DNA of 64,000 bases from assembly GCA_003164295.1 (NCBI GenBank), contig PLTA01000039.1, forward strand, positions 174,019-238,018. Direction: 5' to 3'. Shown one piece after another: positions 51,552 through 59,521 of the stretch. The notes below the pieces were generated by a model. The model ran no database searches. It saw only the letters and a program-made list of their open reading frames with translations, and was not told the origin of the DNA. The DNA is from Candidatus Bathyarchaeota archaeon. GTDB taxonomy: Archaea > Thermoproteota > Bathyarchaeia > Bathyarchaeales > Bathycorpusculaceae. Position 1 is the first letter of the stretch; each line of letters starts with the position of its first letter. The position numbers were made by a program, and so were the translations under genes.

Positions 51552-54209
51552 TTAGGGTTTTTTTCTTAGCAACAATAAGCCAACTATGGCAATTGCGATG
51601 ATTATGACGATTACTGCCGCAGCGATTCCAATAGTAAGTGCTGACATTGTTGCTAGGTCTGATGTAGGAGTAGAGGTTGGCGCTTGTGTTGTTGGTGCAT
51701 TTTGCACGGTCATACCAGTTTCTTCACTTGATCCCCAGTAACCGTTGGTGCCAGTGAACGTAGCGGTAATAGTGTATTTGCCTGAAACTTGTGGAGCCTG
51801 CCATGAGTATATGAAATGGCCAGTCGCATCGGTTGTGGCTGTGCCAAGGGTTATGTAATTGTTGTTTGGATCAATAGCGGTCAATGTTACTGTAACGCCT
51901 GTGAAATTTGTTGGTGCCTGTTGTTGCTGGTAGACATAGCCCATCCACTGAGCCATGCTTGCGTCAGAACAAACGGGGACACCGTTTGGAAAGTCTGCTG
52001 CTGGAGCCGATTGGTGTGTGCCTGCAGAAGTATCCATCACTGTGCCCTGTATAACCACATTTTCGCCTGCTGTGATAGCTGTCTGTGGTGCCTGTACTAT
52101 AGTGGCGCTGGGTCCTTTGCCTACAACGTAGACTGAGTTGTCGTAGCCATTGAAGAATGTTGCGAAACCGTCTGCTATAGCGCCTGTGCCAGGTGGACCT
52201 GATTCACCAGTGAATGCTGATAGAGTAAAGACTTCCGCTCCGGTTGTGGCATTAATGGCGCGCGTTAATGCACCCTGATATAGTGGTGTTTCAACAGTGT
52301 GTGCAGTAGTAGTTGTGTACACTATTCCACTGCCAATAGCATATATTGAAGTTGGATAGTTACCAGGATAAGGAGTCCCGCTGCTAGTACTGTTACCTTC
52401 GCCGCCGTTGCCGTAAGTCCATAAAAGATTTCCGCTTGTTAAATCATAACAGTAGACTATTCCGCTGTATCCACCGCTGTATAGTTTCCCATAAGCAAGC
52501 GCTGTTCCTTCTTCATTTCCGCCTGCGTTGTATCCGAAGTTGTAGTAGTCGAGGGCTGCTTGACCTGAGGTTGGTCCCCAAAGTAGTTTGCCAGTTGCCA
52601 TGCTGTATCCAACAAATTGACTTGTTTCCTTGTACTGTTCAACAAAGACGCCTTGACCGCTGTTGGCTGTTGGATCAGCTCCGCCCCATTCAACGGTGAT
52701 GTTGCCTGCAGGCGCGTTGTACGGCTGTGACCACAATAGTGAACCCACTGTACCTTTAGTTGCATTAAGATTAACAGCGAAATATGTGTAAGGAGCTGAG
52801 CTACCAGGCCCAAAGAGACTTGGACCACCAGGATATGAGCCACTCATGCAAATTACCATGTTGTTGGTGAAAGCATCAAGTATGCTAGATGCGGTACTGA
52901 GCGAGGGTATAGAAATGTTAAAGTCGAGTAAGCTGGGGTTGCTTCCGTCAAGTATTGGAGGAACAACTGATGGTGATGTTGAAGCACCTGAATATAGACC
53001 GTCCCATAGTCGTGATGAATTCCATTCCTGGAGATAATAGTTTGGTTTTGAGGAAGTGCCATAGTTTGTTAGCATTAGGAGTAGGTATTCTCCGTTTACG
53101 CCTAAAGCTGACGTGCCCTGGGGAACATTGGTCACATTGAATAGCGAATCTCCTGTGTACGCATCATAAAATCTCCATGTTGCAGGTCCAACTGAAAAAA
53201 GGCCGCCGCCAGTTGATGAAACTAACATTGGCGGGTAAACTCCGTGTTGGTTGGGGTCTTGAACATCATAGATATAACCGAATGATAAAGCAGGAATATT
53301 ACTTGACCAAATTTGCTGTCCAGTTCTTAAATCAACACAGACGGTGGGTCCGCTAGTGACGCCCGCGAAGGATATTGGTTCGGTGTAGTATAGATTTCCG
53401 TCTATTATTATTGGATTTGTGTATCTGTTGTTGTAGGCCGATCCTTCGAAGTATGTGTCTCCTTGAATTGCGAAGGCGTTTCCTCCTACGACTCCTCCCA
53501 TTTGAAGCGGTGCATTCCACATGATATGGCTAGTTTGTGGTCCTACTGCATCTCCAGGGAAATCACTCCCATAGCCTTGATTGGATCCGCTTGTACTGCC
53601 TAGCCAGTTTGACGATATCGTGTACCAGTTTGAGTTTTCACCGTATATTGGACGCGTCCAGTAAGATGTTGGAAGCGGGGCAGTTGGGGTTGTGGGTATT
53701 GCGGTTTGCTGAACAGTGAGTGTTGCTGATGCACTGCTGGGCAGGTAAGTGTCGTTTACGTATTGGCTTGGCGCTGGAGGACCGAAAAGGCTTGGAGCTA
53801 GCCCAGTGTAGGTGTATTTGTATCCCGGGAATGTGAAGTTAAGGATATATGTGCCTGTTTGGTCAGGAGTGAATGTGTAACCTTGGTTTGATGTGGGGTC
53901 TGAGATAACAGGAAAATTCTCTGTTTGTTGCTGACCGTTAGGCTCAGTGATGATTAGCTGATAGTTTTGGAATCTAATGTTGTTGCCTAGTTCTGCTCCG
54001 TCTGGAATCTGATTAACCCACATATATATTATCGCGGGCTGGCCGACACCGACGGGGTTGGGTTCAGCTTGTACGTAGGCGAATGTTGGAATCTGCAGTG
54101 GTGGTGTGTGTGCACTTGAAGTTGGGATAAGCAGCATTGAAGCCGCCATTGAAAGCATTAAAAATATCGCAATTGAAATTACAATAATTCTGTTTTTGTT
54201 TTTTAGCAT
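51552..54209 (-). CDS. Large secreted PQQ-type beta-propeller with C-terminal anchor
   Basis: 885 residues. Signal peptide (IIVISIAIFLMLSMAASMLLIPTSSAH), then an Ig-like N-terminal domain. An eight-bladed PQQ-enzyme-like propeller follows, with blades seen as VDLRTGQQIWSSNIPALSFGYIYD, YAYTGDSLF-type, ATGKLLWGPTSG, YDLTSGNLLWTYGNGG and NATTGAEVFTLSAF. A second Ig-like domain (VTVTLTAIDPNNNYITLG) precedes a Pro/Thr spacer and a single helix ending LLLLRKKP. It is a surface-anchored protein, not a PEF substrate. No PQQ-specific residues can be shown, so ligand and enzymatic role are open. Confidence 0.82.
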   Translation of the reverse strand: MLKNKNRIIVISIAIFLMLSMAASMLLIPTSSAHTPPLQIPTFAYVQAEPNPVGVGQPAIIYMWVNQIPDGAELGNNIRFQNYQLIITEPNGQQQTENFPVISDPTSNQGYTFTPDQTGTYILNFTFPGYKYTYTGLAPSLFGPPAPSQYVNDTYLPSSASATLTVQQTAIPTTPTAPLPTSYWTRPIYGENSNWYTISSNWLGSTSGSNQGYGSDFPGDAVGPQTSHIMWNAPLQMGGVVGGNAFAIQGDTYFEGSAYNNRYTNPIIIDGNLYYTEPISFAGVTSGPTVCVDLRTGQQIWSSNIPALSFGYIYDVQDPNQHGVYPPMLVSSTGGGLFSVGPATWRFYDAYTGDSLFNVTNVPQGTSALGVNGEYLLLMLTNYGTSSKPNYYLQEWNSSRLWDGLYSGASTSPSVVPPILDGSNPSLLDFNISIPSLSTASSILDAFTNNMVICMSGSYPGGPSLFGPGSSAPYTYFAVNLNATKGTVGSLLWSQPYNAPAGNITVEWGGADPTANSGQGVFVEQYKETSQFVGYSMATGKLLWGPTSGQAALDYYNFGYNAGGNEEGTALAYGKLYSGGYSGIVYCYDLTSGNLLWTYGNGGEGNSTSSGTPYPGNYPTSIYAIGSGIVYTTTTAHTVETPLYQGALTRAINATTGAEVFTLSAFTGESGPPGTGAIADGFATFFNGYDNSVYVVGKGPSATIVQAPQTAITAGENVVIQGTVMDTSAGTHQSAPAADFPNGVPVCSDASMAQWMGYVYQQQQAPTNFTGVTVTLTAIDPNNNYITLGTATTDATGHFIYSWQAPQVSGKYTITATFTGTNGYWGSSEETGMTVQNAPTTQAPTSTPTSDLATMSALTIGIAAAVIVIIIAIAIVGLLLLRKKP

Positions 54210-54469
54210 TTTTTATCTTTCCTTTTTTCTGTAATAGCCGTTTGTAAGATTCTAGTATTTAAAATCTTACCTAAATGACTTAAAATTTGGCAAAGTTTAA
54301 TGAAATTCCAACTCAAGAGTTAATAATATTTCCTTATTAAGCGTTTTTTGGTTATTGGTTGATATGTTTAAAATTACATAGTTGTAAATTCTGAGGCGAC
54401 CAATCGCTCACCAGCATTTTCTTGTTCCAAGAAAAAGAACAAAAAATTTCGATTCTTCGCGACATCTCC

Positions 54470-54558
54470 CATTAACAGGAATTAACGCCAAGGTTTGGAC
54501 GTTATTGCTTGGTTCAATGTTGGCATTTGACGCGATAGGTTTCTTATTGTTGCCAAGT
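54470..54558 (+). pseudogene. Degenerate copy of the zinc-ribbon membrane gene
   Basis: The DNA AACAGGAATTAACGCCAAGG followed by TTTGGACGTTATTGCTTGG matches 47537 onward (AACAGGAGTTGGCGCCAAGG, TCTGGGCATTGTTGCTTGG). It translates as TGINAKVWTLLLGSMLAF against TGVGAKVWALLLGPLFAF. The match ends near the convergent vapC stop, and the upstream half is too decayed to read. It is the only recognisable content of the 54210-54561 gap. Confidence 0.6.
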
Positions 54559-54561
54559 TTT

Positions 54562-54939
54562 TCAGTGGCGATTCTCAGATTCCAGAGCTCGAATTTGAAC
54601 TCTGTCGTAACTTTTTAAAGGTAGTCCTAATTTAATTGCCAGCAAAACGAAAACTGCATCGTATATTGTAATTCCTTGCCTTTTTGCAATCAAATATGAT
54701 TTCTGCATCAACTCTTCGTTTGCAGTTAGGATCTTTATTTTCCCAGCTTCAACTAGACCGTAGAAAATCGATACGTAAAGTTTGCCGTTTTCTAAGTCCT
54801 TCAAAAGATGTTCATGTTTCCAAATGGCGTTTGTAACTTCATAGGCAACTATCTCAGGAGCCACAATCTGGTCATTTGCAAGTAATTCTTTATTCTTAAG
54901 GAGACCTTCAACTATGAAACTGCTGTCGGCTACTATCAG
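54562..54939 (-). CDS. vapC: VapC-family PIN-domain toxin, CTG start
   Basis: 125-residue PIN ribonuclease. All four acidic active-site residues are present if translation begins at CTG 54939: Asp5 (VADSSF), Glu34 (AYEVTNAIW), Asp94 (IYDAVF) and Asp112 (SYDRV). The first ATG/GTG/TTG in frame, at 54864, would remove the first Asp and a whole strand, so CTG is strongly favoured. It overlaps the vapB stop as CTGA, mirroring the TTGA/ATGA overlaps used elsewhere here. VapC toxins cut tRNA or rRNA and are held inactive by VapB. Confidence 0.88.
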   Translation of the reverse strand: MIVADSSFIVEGLLKNKELLANDQIVAPEIVAYEVTNAIWKHEHLLKDLENGKLYVSIFYGLVEAGKIKILTANEELMQKSYLIAKRQGITIYDAVFVLLAIKLGLPLKSYDRVQIRALESENRH

Positions 54940-55160
54940 CGTTCTCTATCCTCTCGAATCAGCTTCACTTCTTCGTCAATTGAGGTTTTAATTTGGCTTT
55001 CAGATTGCATTTTTTCCAGTTTACATAGCAACTCATCAGTTTTCTTTTTATTGAGGTAGAGTTTCATGCCTTCCCTTAGGGTGTCTGATAATCTGCCATA
55101 CTTCTTTAATTGCCGCTTTTCTTCGTCGGATATTCTTACGCTTACCGTCTTCATTGTCAT
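54936..55160 (-). CDS. vapB: VapB-type ribbon-helix-helix antitoxin
   Basis: 74 residues. The N-terminus MKTVSVRISDEEKRQLKKYGRLSDTLREGMKLYLNKKK is a ribbon-helix-helix DNA-binding fold, followed by a helical toxin-binding tail (SIDEEVKLIREDRER). ATG 55160 opens the frame, and ATG 55154 is a second candidate. A perfect inverted repeat overlaps the start codon (next entry), as expected for autorepression by the VapBC complex. A TATA-like TTAAATCAT lies about 26 bases upstream, so the mRNA may be leaderless. Confidence 0.88.
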   Translation of the reverse strand: MTMKTVSVRISDEEKRQLKKYGRLSDTLREGMKLYLNKKKTDELLCKLEKMQSESQIKTSIDEEVKLIREDRER

Positions 55161-55175
55161 ACGTTACGTATGACA
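55155..55175 (-). promoter_or_regulatory. Palindromic operator overlapping the vapB start
   Basis: Perfect inverted repeat with 9-bp arms TGTCATACG and CGTATGACA and a 3-bp spacer TTA. It covers the predicted transcription start and the vapB ATG. Typical operator for a ribbon-helix-helix antitoxin. Confidence 0.65.
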
Positions 55176-55277
55176 GAATGTATGATTTAAGGGTTTTCAC
55201 GACTTTAAAATGCAATAAAAAATGAACGGTTCGAATCACTTCCCCGACGCAAATAGTGAGCACTAAAATTGTTTTTG

Positions 55278-56219
55278 TTACCCATAATAACCTCGCCTTT
55301 TAGGTAGTGTATCCTCATGTGGCAAGAAAAATGCAAACACTTCGCCTGGAGGTGCCGTTCGTTTTAGTTGCCAAGCAGCTAATGCTAAAGCGATAACGCA
55401 GTCATCGTGGTAGCCTTGGGGTGCTCCATACTGCACATTTCCACTTGGCGTAGTCTTGTAGCCATAGAGCTTGAGTTCATTTATTAGTTCGGGAATGGGT
55501 GGAATAGTGATTTTTTGATTTTCGATCATCATGCTCAAGTTTTCTATGAGGTCTTTCTTTGTTGCGTTTGTGAATTTGTAGCCTTCAACTTGATTGTTTT
55601 CTCGGTGAAGTTCATCAAAGACTGGGTCGCCTACGCCAGAACCATCTATTAGCAAGCGTGCTTTGTATTCTTGTGCAAGCTTAACAATTCTTTTTCTTTG
55701 GAAAACCCAGTCAATCTGGTTAAACCTATCATAAGCGCATAAGCGGCCCTCAGTATTTAAAACGCAAAGCACAGTGAAATCTTTCAACTTAGCAACATCG
55801 CCTCCCATTACATACTCTTTGTATTGTTCATAGGGTTGAAGGGTGCCTTTGATTATGCGGTCTACACCTCTGAAAACACTACCGATATCCTCAAGAAACT
55901 CTCCTAAAACTTCTTGTCGATATGCCAGCTCAGGCATGTCATGGGCAAAAGATTCAATTTCCAAAGGATCTAAGTATGGGTTGTTGACGCTTGGAAAACT
56001 CCAGCTTTTATAATTTGTTTGCGAAGGATCTTGCCCTCGAGTCCATAATTGAAAATACCAGTTATGCCCTCGCGGCGTTCCTGTGAAAAAAGCGATGCCC
56101 TTCTGATCTATCTCATCCTTGCATTCAATAATAAGTTCATAACTGCTCGGTATGAATTTCGAGCTTTCGAATACTTCGCCACCATCCGATGGCAACTTCT
56201 CGCCGACAGATTCCAACAA
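55278..56219 (-). CDS. Terminase large subunit C-terminal half fused to ParB-like tail
   Basis: 313 codons. From about residue 42 this is viral large terminase: motif III IAFFTGTPRGHNW, then the RNase H-like nuclease with YVMGGDVAKLKDFTVLCVL, RLLIDGSGVGDPVFDEL and YHDDCVIALALAAWQL carrying the metal-binding acids. The packaging ATPase (Walker A and B) is missing. The first 40 residues (ESSKFIPSSYELIIECKDE) instead match the C-terminal region of the ParB-like protein encoded just upstream. A deletion has therefore joined the two genes in frame. The TTG at 56219 may not be a real start. Not a functional motor. Confidence 0.75.
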   Translation of the reverse strand: MLESVGEKLPSDGGEVFESSKFIPSSYELIIECKDEIDQKGIAFFTGTPRGHNWYFQLWTRGQDPSQTNYKSWSFPSVNNPYLDPLEIESFAHDMPELAYRQEVLGEFLEDIGSVFRGVDRIIKGTLQPYEQYKEYVMGGDVAKLKDFTVLCVLNTEGRLCAYDRFNQIDWVFQRKRIVKLAQEYKARLLIDGSGVGDPVFDELHRENNQVEGYKFTNATKKDLIENLSMMIENQKITIPPIPELINELKLYGYKTTPSGNVQYGAPQGYHDDCVIALALAAWQLKRTAPPGEVFAFFLPHEDTLPKRRGYYG

Positions 56220-56248
56220 AGCTTTCAGGCTATCTTTCTCGCCAGCCT

Positions 56249-56608
56249 CTATAATGCGAAGTACTCAGCGCCGTCAAGTTCCTTGCTGTGTTTGCCTTTG
56301 AGTTTGTTTAGGATTTGCCGAAGTACCCTTCTGTCAACGTCAGAAACGGGCATCCGAAGAACTGGGGCAAAAAACTCGCCGTGACTTATGCACACCTCAG
56401 ACCGCTGCTCGCCATCCGCAAAGACGCCATCTTTGTTAGTTATTATGGGGTAAGTCCAGCCGTATTTCTGTAGGCTCCTCCAAACTTGCTCTTTCTGCTT
56501 GATAGTCATCTTATTTGGGTTGTTTTCATCACTTTTCAAAAGCCTGAGGTCTTCAAGTAGGGGCAGATAGGCATCAGGAACCTTGATCATTGTTTTCTTT
56601 TCAGTCAA
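56249..56608 (-). CDS. ParB-like N-terminal nuclease-fold protein (frameshifted)
   Basis: 119 residues of ParB/sulfiredoxin fold: NNPNKMTIKQKEQVWRSLQKYGWTYPIITNKDGVFADGEQRSEVC, with DGEQR in place of the DGxHR motif, then VDRRVLRQILNKLKGKHSKELDGAEYFAL. It stops at TAG 56249. One missing base would let the frame run on into EAGEKDSLKALLESVGEKLPS, the start of the next gene, so the protein was once longer. Such ParB-like genes commonly sit beside terminase in archaeal and bacterial proviruses. The ATG overlaps the previous stop (ATGA). Confidence 0.7.
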   Translation of the reverse strand: MTEKKTMIKVPDAYLPLLEDLRLLKSDENNPNKMTIKQKEQVWRSLQKYGWTYPIITNKDGVFADGEQRSEVCISHGEFFAPVLRMPVSDVDRRVLRQILNKLKGKHSKELDGAEYFAL

Positions 56609-56916
56609 TATGACACCTCCTCAGTCACCTTTTTTCCATCTGGTTCTAAATTTTGGGTTTTTTCATTTGCTAAATCGGTTTGTTCAGTTTTTGCCAAAAT
56701 ATTTTCTCCTTTATTTGTATATTTCATAATTACGACCTCAGCATCGCTTCCCTGCACGCTCAGCCAGGCATCAAACTGTTCTTGTAAGAGGTCATATCCG
56801 CATTCTCCAAAGTAGTGGCCATCAAAATCCATAATCACAAACTTCAGATGCATCGTTGACTCTAACTTTTTTTCAGCTTCCGCTAACCGTCTCATTATGT
56901 CATTACTGATTTTCAC
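56605..56916 (-). CDS. Provirus hypothetical protein
   Basis: 103 residues, not recognised. MKISNDIMRRLAEAEKKLE is helical, the middle MHLKFVIMDFDGHYFGECGYDLLQEQFDAWL is alpha/beta, and the C-terminal third is charged and Gln/Lys-rich. Overlaps the terminase-small gene by 14 bases and the ParB-like gene by four, so it is part of the packaging operon. Confidence 0.6.
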   Translation of the reverse strand: MKISNDIMRRLAEAEKKLESTMHLKFVIMDFDGHYFGECGYDLLQEQFDAWLSVQGSDAEVVIMKYTNKGENILAKTEQTDLANEKTQNLEPDGKKVTEEVSY

Positions 56917-57322
56917 AATTTTTATCCTCCATTAGTTTCTTTTTTGCTAAGTCTTGTTCTATTTTTTCAATCCGTGATAACACATCACTTGACAACACAA
57001 TGTTGCCGTGAGCTTCAACGCTTTTTAAGATAATTTTTAATGCGCCTACCTTTGCGTTATCGTTATTTCCATTATGGAAAATGCTCCAAGCACCTTTCTC
57101 AACTAAGGTAACTTTAGCCCCTTGCGTCTCTGCAAATCCGCTGAAGTGGCGTGAAGCCAAGAGTATGGGAACCCATTTTTCTCGTCGCCCCCAATCATTC
57201 CACAAGGTCTTTTCAGAAATGTTGTATTTTTTGGCAAGTTGATTTACAACAACTACAGGTTGGAATCCTTTGCATACTGTGTCTAGCATTTCTGCACGAC
57301 GGTTAAAAAGTTCAAGATTCAA
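56903..57322 (-). CDS. Terminase small subunit-like DNA-binding protein
   Basis: 139 residues. The N-terminal helix-turn-helix (RRAEMLDTVCKGFQPVVVVNQLAKKYNISEKTLWNDWGRREKW) matches the layout of small terminase/DUF-type DNA-binding proteins preceding ParB-like and large-terminase genes. The C-terminal part is helical and oligomerisation-prone (LKIILKSVEAHGNI, SRIEKIEQDLAKKKL). It likely recognised the packaging site of the element. First gene of the remaining packaging operon. Confidence 0.65.
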   Translation of the reverse strand: MNLELFNRRAEMLDTVCKGFQPVVVVNQLAKKYNISEKTLWNDWGRREKWVPILLASRHFSGFAETQGAKVTLVEKGAWSIFHNGNNDNAKVGALKIILKSVEAHGNIVLSSDVLSRIEKIEQDLAKKKLMEDKNCENQ

Positions 57323-57483
57323 GAGTTTTCACTATCGCTATTTTTAACTCATAATTTGTCGAGATGTCAAAATTTCAAATCGTTCTAAATGAATTAAGTT
57401 TCAAATTTGGTGAAATAATCCGTAGGCAGGTTGAACTTAATCAATTCCTTCATTTCAAGTGCCCATGGAATTTGGAAGAGCGA

Positions 57484-58155
57484 TTAACTCAATTTCACTA
57501 ATTGAGAATTATTGCATGTTATGATAATGTCTTTGCCCCATCTTCTGATGGTCTTTCTCGTCACGCCAAAAATCGCTTCAAGTTTTTCTTCTGTTATGCC
57601 CTCTCCTTGGTGCTTTCGTAGGCAGCTTCCATCTGAGGTTGTGCTGTTGGCGGTAGCATAAATTGCGCCGGCGACCAGTTTTGAAGGACCTGTGGGGGTT
57701 GGTTTTTCGTTATTTAAATATCTTATGACCTTGTCTTTTGCAAAGTTTATAGTTGAGATGCTTAATCCTGCTTGGTAGAGTTGAGGAAGTTTTGTTTGGA
57801 TTAGGAGCTCAATTTTCTTGGTTCTTTCTTGGGTATCTTTAAGTGATTTGGAGTAAACAGTGCGGCATTTTTTGTTAATATTTTTCGGATCGGCGTTCTT
57901 CTTTAAGGGATAAGTTTGTTTGGCAGAGTCCTTGTCCTCTGTTATTTCGTCACCCAATGGATCCCAAGTTGGTTCATTGATCCAATAGGCAAAATATAAT
58001 TTGCAATCTTTACAATAAAGCACGACAAGATCAACGGCTAAGAAAAAAACATTTTCCACGTGATTTGAGCGCCAGTATAATTCATCAAGAACTACTCTGC
58101 ATTTTGGACATTTTTCCAAAAGGTCGTCTTCATTCTCTATTGTTTGAATTTTCAT
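57484..58155 (-). CDS. TFB-like transcription factor of the provirus
   Basis: 223 residues. An N-terminal zinc ribbon has Cys16/Cys19 (EKCPKCRV) and Cys48/Cys51 (LYCKDCKL). A charged middle leads to a single cyclin-like domain at about 120-215, with GPSKLVAGAIYATANST and the recognition helix region ITEEKLEAIFGVTRKTIRRWGKDI, close to the C-terminal cyclin repeat of TFB/TFIIB. Cellular TFBs have two such repeats and a different ribbon, so this is a reduced, probably virus-encoded factor that could redirect the host polymerase. Upstream (58156-58410) no gene is seen. Confidence 0.7.
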   Translation of the reverse strand: MKIQTIENEDDLLEKCPKCRVVLDELYWRSNHVENVFFLAVDLVVLYCKDCKLYFAYWINEPTWDPLGDEITEDKDSAKQTYPLKKNADPKNINKKCRTVYSKSLKDTQERTKKIELLIQTKLPQLYQAGLSISTINFAKDKVIRYLNNEKPTPTGPSKLVAGAIYATANSTTSDGSCLRKHQGEGITEEKLEAIFGVTRKTIRRWGKDIIITCNNSQLVKLS

Positions 58156-58410
58156 TTCTACATTTTCATCAATGTATTTCCTGGTTTTTGTAAATACTTC
58201 TTCAATAATTGTTTGTTTTTCCGTCGTAATACTCTCTCCCCATGTTTATTTTTATACTTAAAAAAACCTTACTGAAAATCTAGTTAAACTAAAAAAATTA
58301 AAAAGAGAGACTCGTTCATGAAGATCTCCCTCAATAGAAGGGCAGAAAAGCACCATAAAATCTTCTAAAATTTACCCAATGGTGAAGCATATATGGTTTA
58401 ACTTTATTCT

Positions 58411-58427
58411 TACATAAGATTTATGTA
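58411..58427 (+). promoter_or_regulatory. Candidate operator before the UPF0175 gene
   Basis: Inverted repeat TACATAA-GAT-TTATGTA, 34 bases before the GTG start. Its AT-rich core may double as the TATA element, which suits repression by the antitoxin. Confidence 0.4.
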
Positions 58428-58460
58428 TGCATTTGATACCCATTGTATACGGTAATACTT

Positions 58461-58781
58461 GTGACGCTTAAACCCTTAGCTGTAAGAGTTCCTGCAGAAG
58501 TGGAAAAAGAGATTCGTGAAATCGTAAAAGAAGAAAAACTCGACAAGGCAACGGTAGTTAGAAATCTGCTTGAGATAGGCATTGCGGAATGGCGCAAACA
58601 AACCGCACTGGATTTTCTGCAAAAAAGAAAAGTGACTTTCGCCAAGGCAGCGGAGATGGCTAAGCTTTCGCTTTGGGAGTTTGCTGATCTGGTTAAGCAA
58701 CATAATGTTGAATGGGTTGGACTCGCTCCTGAAGAAGTAGAGAAGGAATTTGGGGAAGCGTCGGCAGCGAAATGCAAGTGA
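58461..58781 (+). CDS. UPF0175 family antitoxin
   Basis: 106 residues. It starts TLKPLAVRVPAEVEKEIREIVKEEKLDKATVVRNLLEIGI, a ribbon-helix-helix-like region, and continues FAKAAEMAKLSLWEFADLVKQHNVEW, the UPF0175 helix-turn-helix. The frame is open to 58443, but the family begins near the GTG at 58461, which has no ribosome-binding site, so it is probably leaderless. It overlaps the DUF3368 gene by 10 bases, forming the standard toxin-antitoxin pair. Confidence 0.87.
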   Translation: MTLKPLAVRVPAEVEKEIREIVKEEKLDKATVVRNLLEIGIAEWRKQTALDFLQKRKVTFAKAAEMAKLSLWEFADLVKQHNVEWVGLAPEEVEKEFGEASAAKCK

Positions 58782-59290
58782 ACCCGCTAGTTTTTGATTC
58801 AACTCCTTTGATTTATTTAACTAAAGCAGGTCTATGCAATATTTTTGAGGACTTGCAAGTTGAAAAGTGTACGTCACCGTTGGTTAAGAAAGAAGTTGTT
58901 GATGAAGGCAAAATAAGAGGCATCCCCGATGCATTTGTTCTCGATAGGCTATTTGTTAAGGGAATCTTTAAAGTGTGCGAACCTGCAGACAAAAAATTTC
59001 TGGGCGAGTTATTAAAGACTCATGGACTTCAGGTCGCAGACGCTGAGGTTTTAGCGCTTGCCAATGAATGCGATGGGATTGCTGTTATTGATGACGAAGT
59101 GGCGAGAAAAACTGCAAAAGTTTATGGCATAAAATATGCGGGTTCATTTTACGTTTTGGCACGAGCTATATGCGAAGGCATAGTTTCTAAAGCGCAGGCA
59201 AAGCAAGCTATCCGTGACATGGTTTCTTTAGGTTGGCGATGCAGCGTCGAGAGTTACGTGAAAATGATGGAAGCAATAGAAAAAATATAA
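58772..59290 (+). CDS. DUF3368 family PIN-like toxin
   Basis: 172 residues. The PIN-like opening is LVFDSTPLIYLTKAGL, followed by HGLQVADAEVLALANECDGIAVIDDEVARKTAKVYGI, which holds the remaining acidic residues, and a helical end. DUF3368 proteins are the usual partners of UPF0175 antitoxins and are predicted RNases. ATG inside the end of the antitoxin gene. An unexplained open frame continues after its stop (see 59291-59521). Confidence 0.88.
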   Translation: MQVNPLVFDSTPLIYLTKAGLCNIFEDLQVEKCTSPLVKKEVVDEGKIRGIPDAFVLDRLFVKGIFKVCEPADKKFLGELLKTHGLQVADAEVLALANECDGIAVIDDEVARKTAKVYGIKYAGSFYVLARAICEGIVSKAQAKQAIRDMVSLGWRCSVESYVKMMEAIEKI

Positions 59291-59521
59291 ATCGGGTTTT
59301 ACCCAATCAGCATCAATTTTTGGGCAAATAGCTACTTTTACATCAAAAAAGGGGAAAATCACATACTTGTTGTCTACGGAAATGAGGAATTTTCCGCCGA
59401 TGCTTTTTTCCCCAATATGCCCAATTCGCTGGTTATTTCCAATTTCAAAAGCAAATATCAGGTATTTTGCGCTGATTTTTTCAAAGAGTTCTCCCTAAAA
59501 TTCCTCAAAATTGAGGAATGA
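59291..59521 (+). other. Open frame of 76 codons after the DUF3368 stop, with terminal palindrome
   Basis: Immediately after the TAA at 59290 the same frame stays open for 76 codons: F-Y-P-I-S-I-N-F-W-A-N-S-Y-F-Y-I-K-K-G-E, then HILVVYGNEEFSADAFF and QVFCADFFKEFSLKFLKIEE to TGA. No start codon occurs before an internal ATG. It looks coding (aromatic-rich, alternating strands) but matches nothing I know, so it may be a truncated gene. Its end contains a perfect inverted repeat, ATTCCTCAA-AA-TTGAGGAAT at 59500-59519. The rest of the gap to 59685 shows no gene. Confidence 0.35.

Noticed and set aside
55228-55250. tRNA 3'-end-like sequence (GGTTCGAATC then CCCCGACGC) between vapB and the terminase fragment
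   Set aside because: The flanking five-base arms do not pair, and no anticodon arm precedes it. It could be an eroded attachment site, but the evidence is too weak for a feature.
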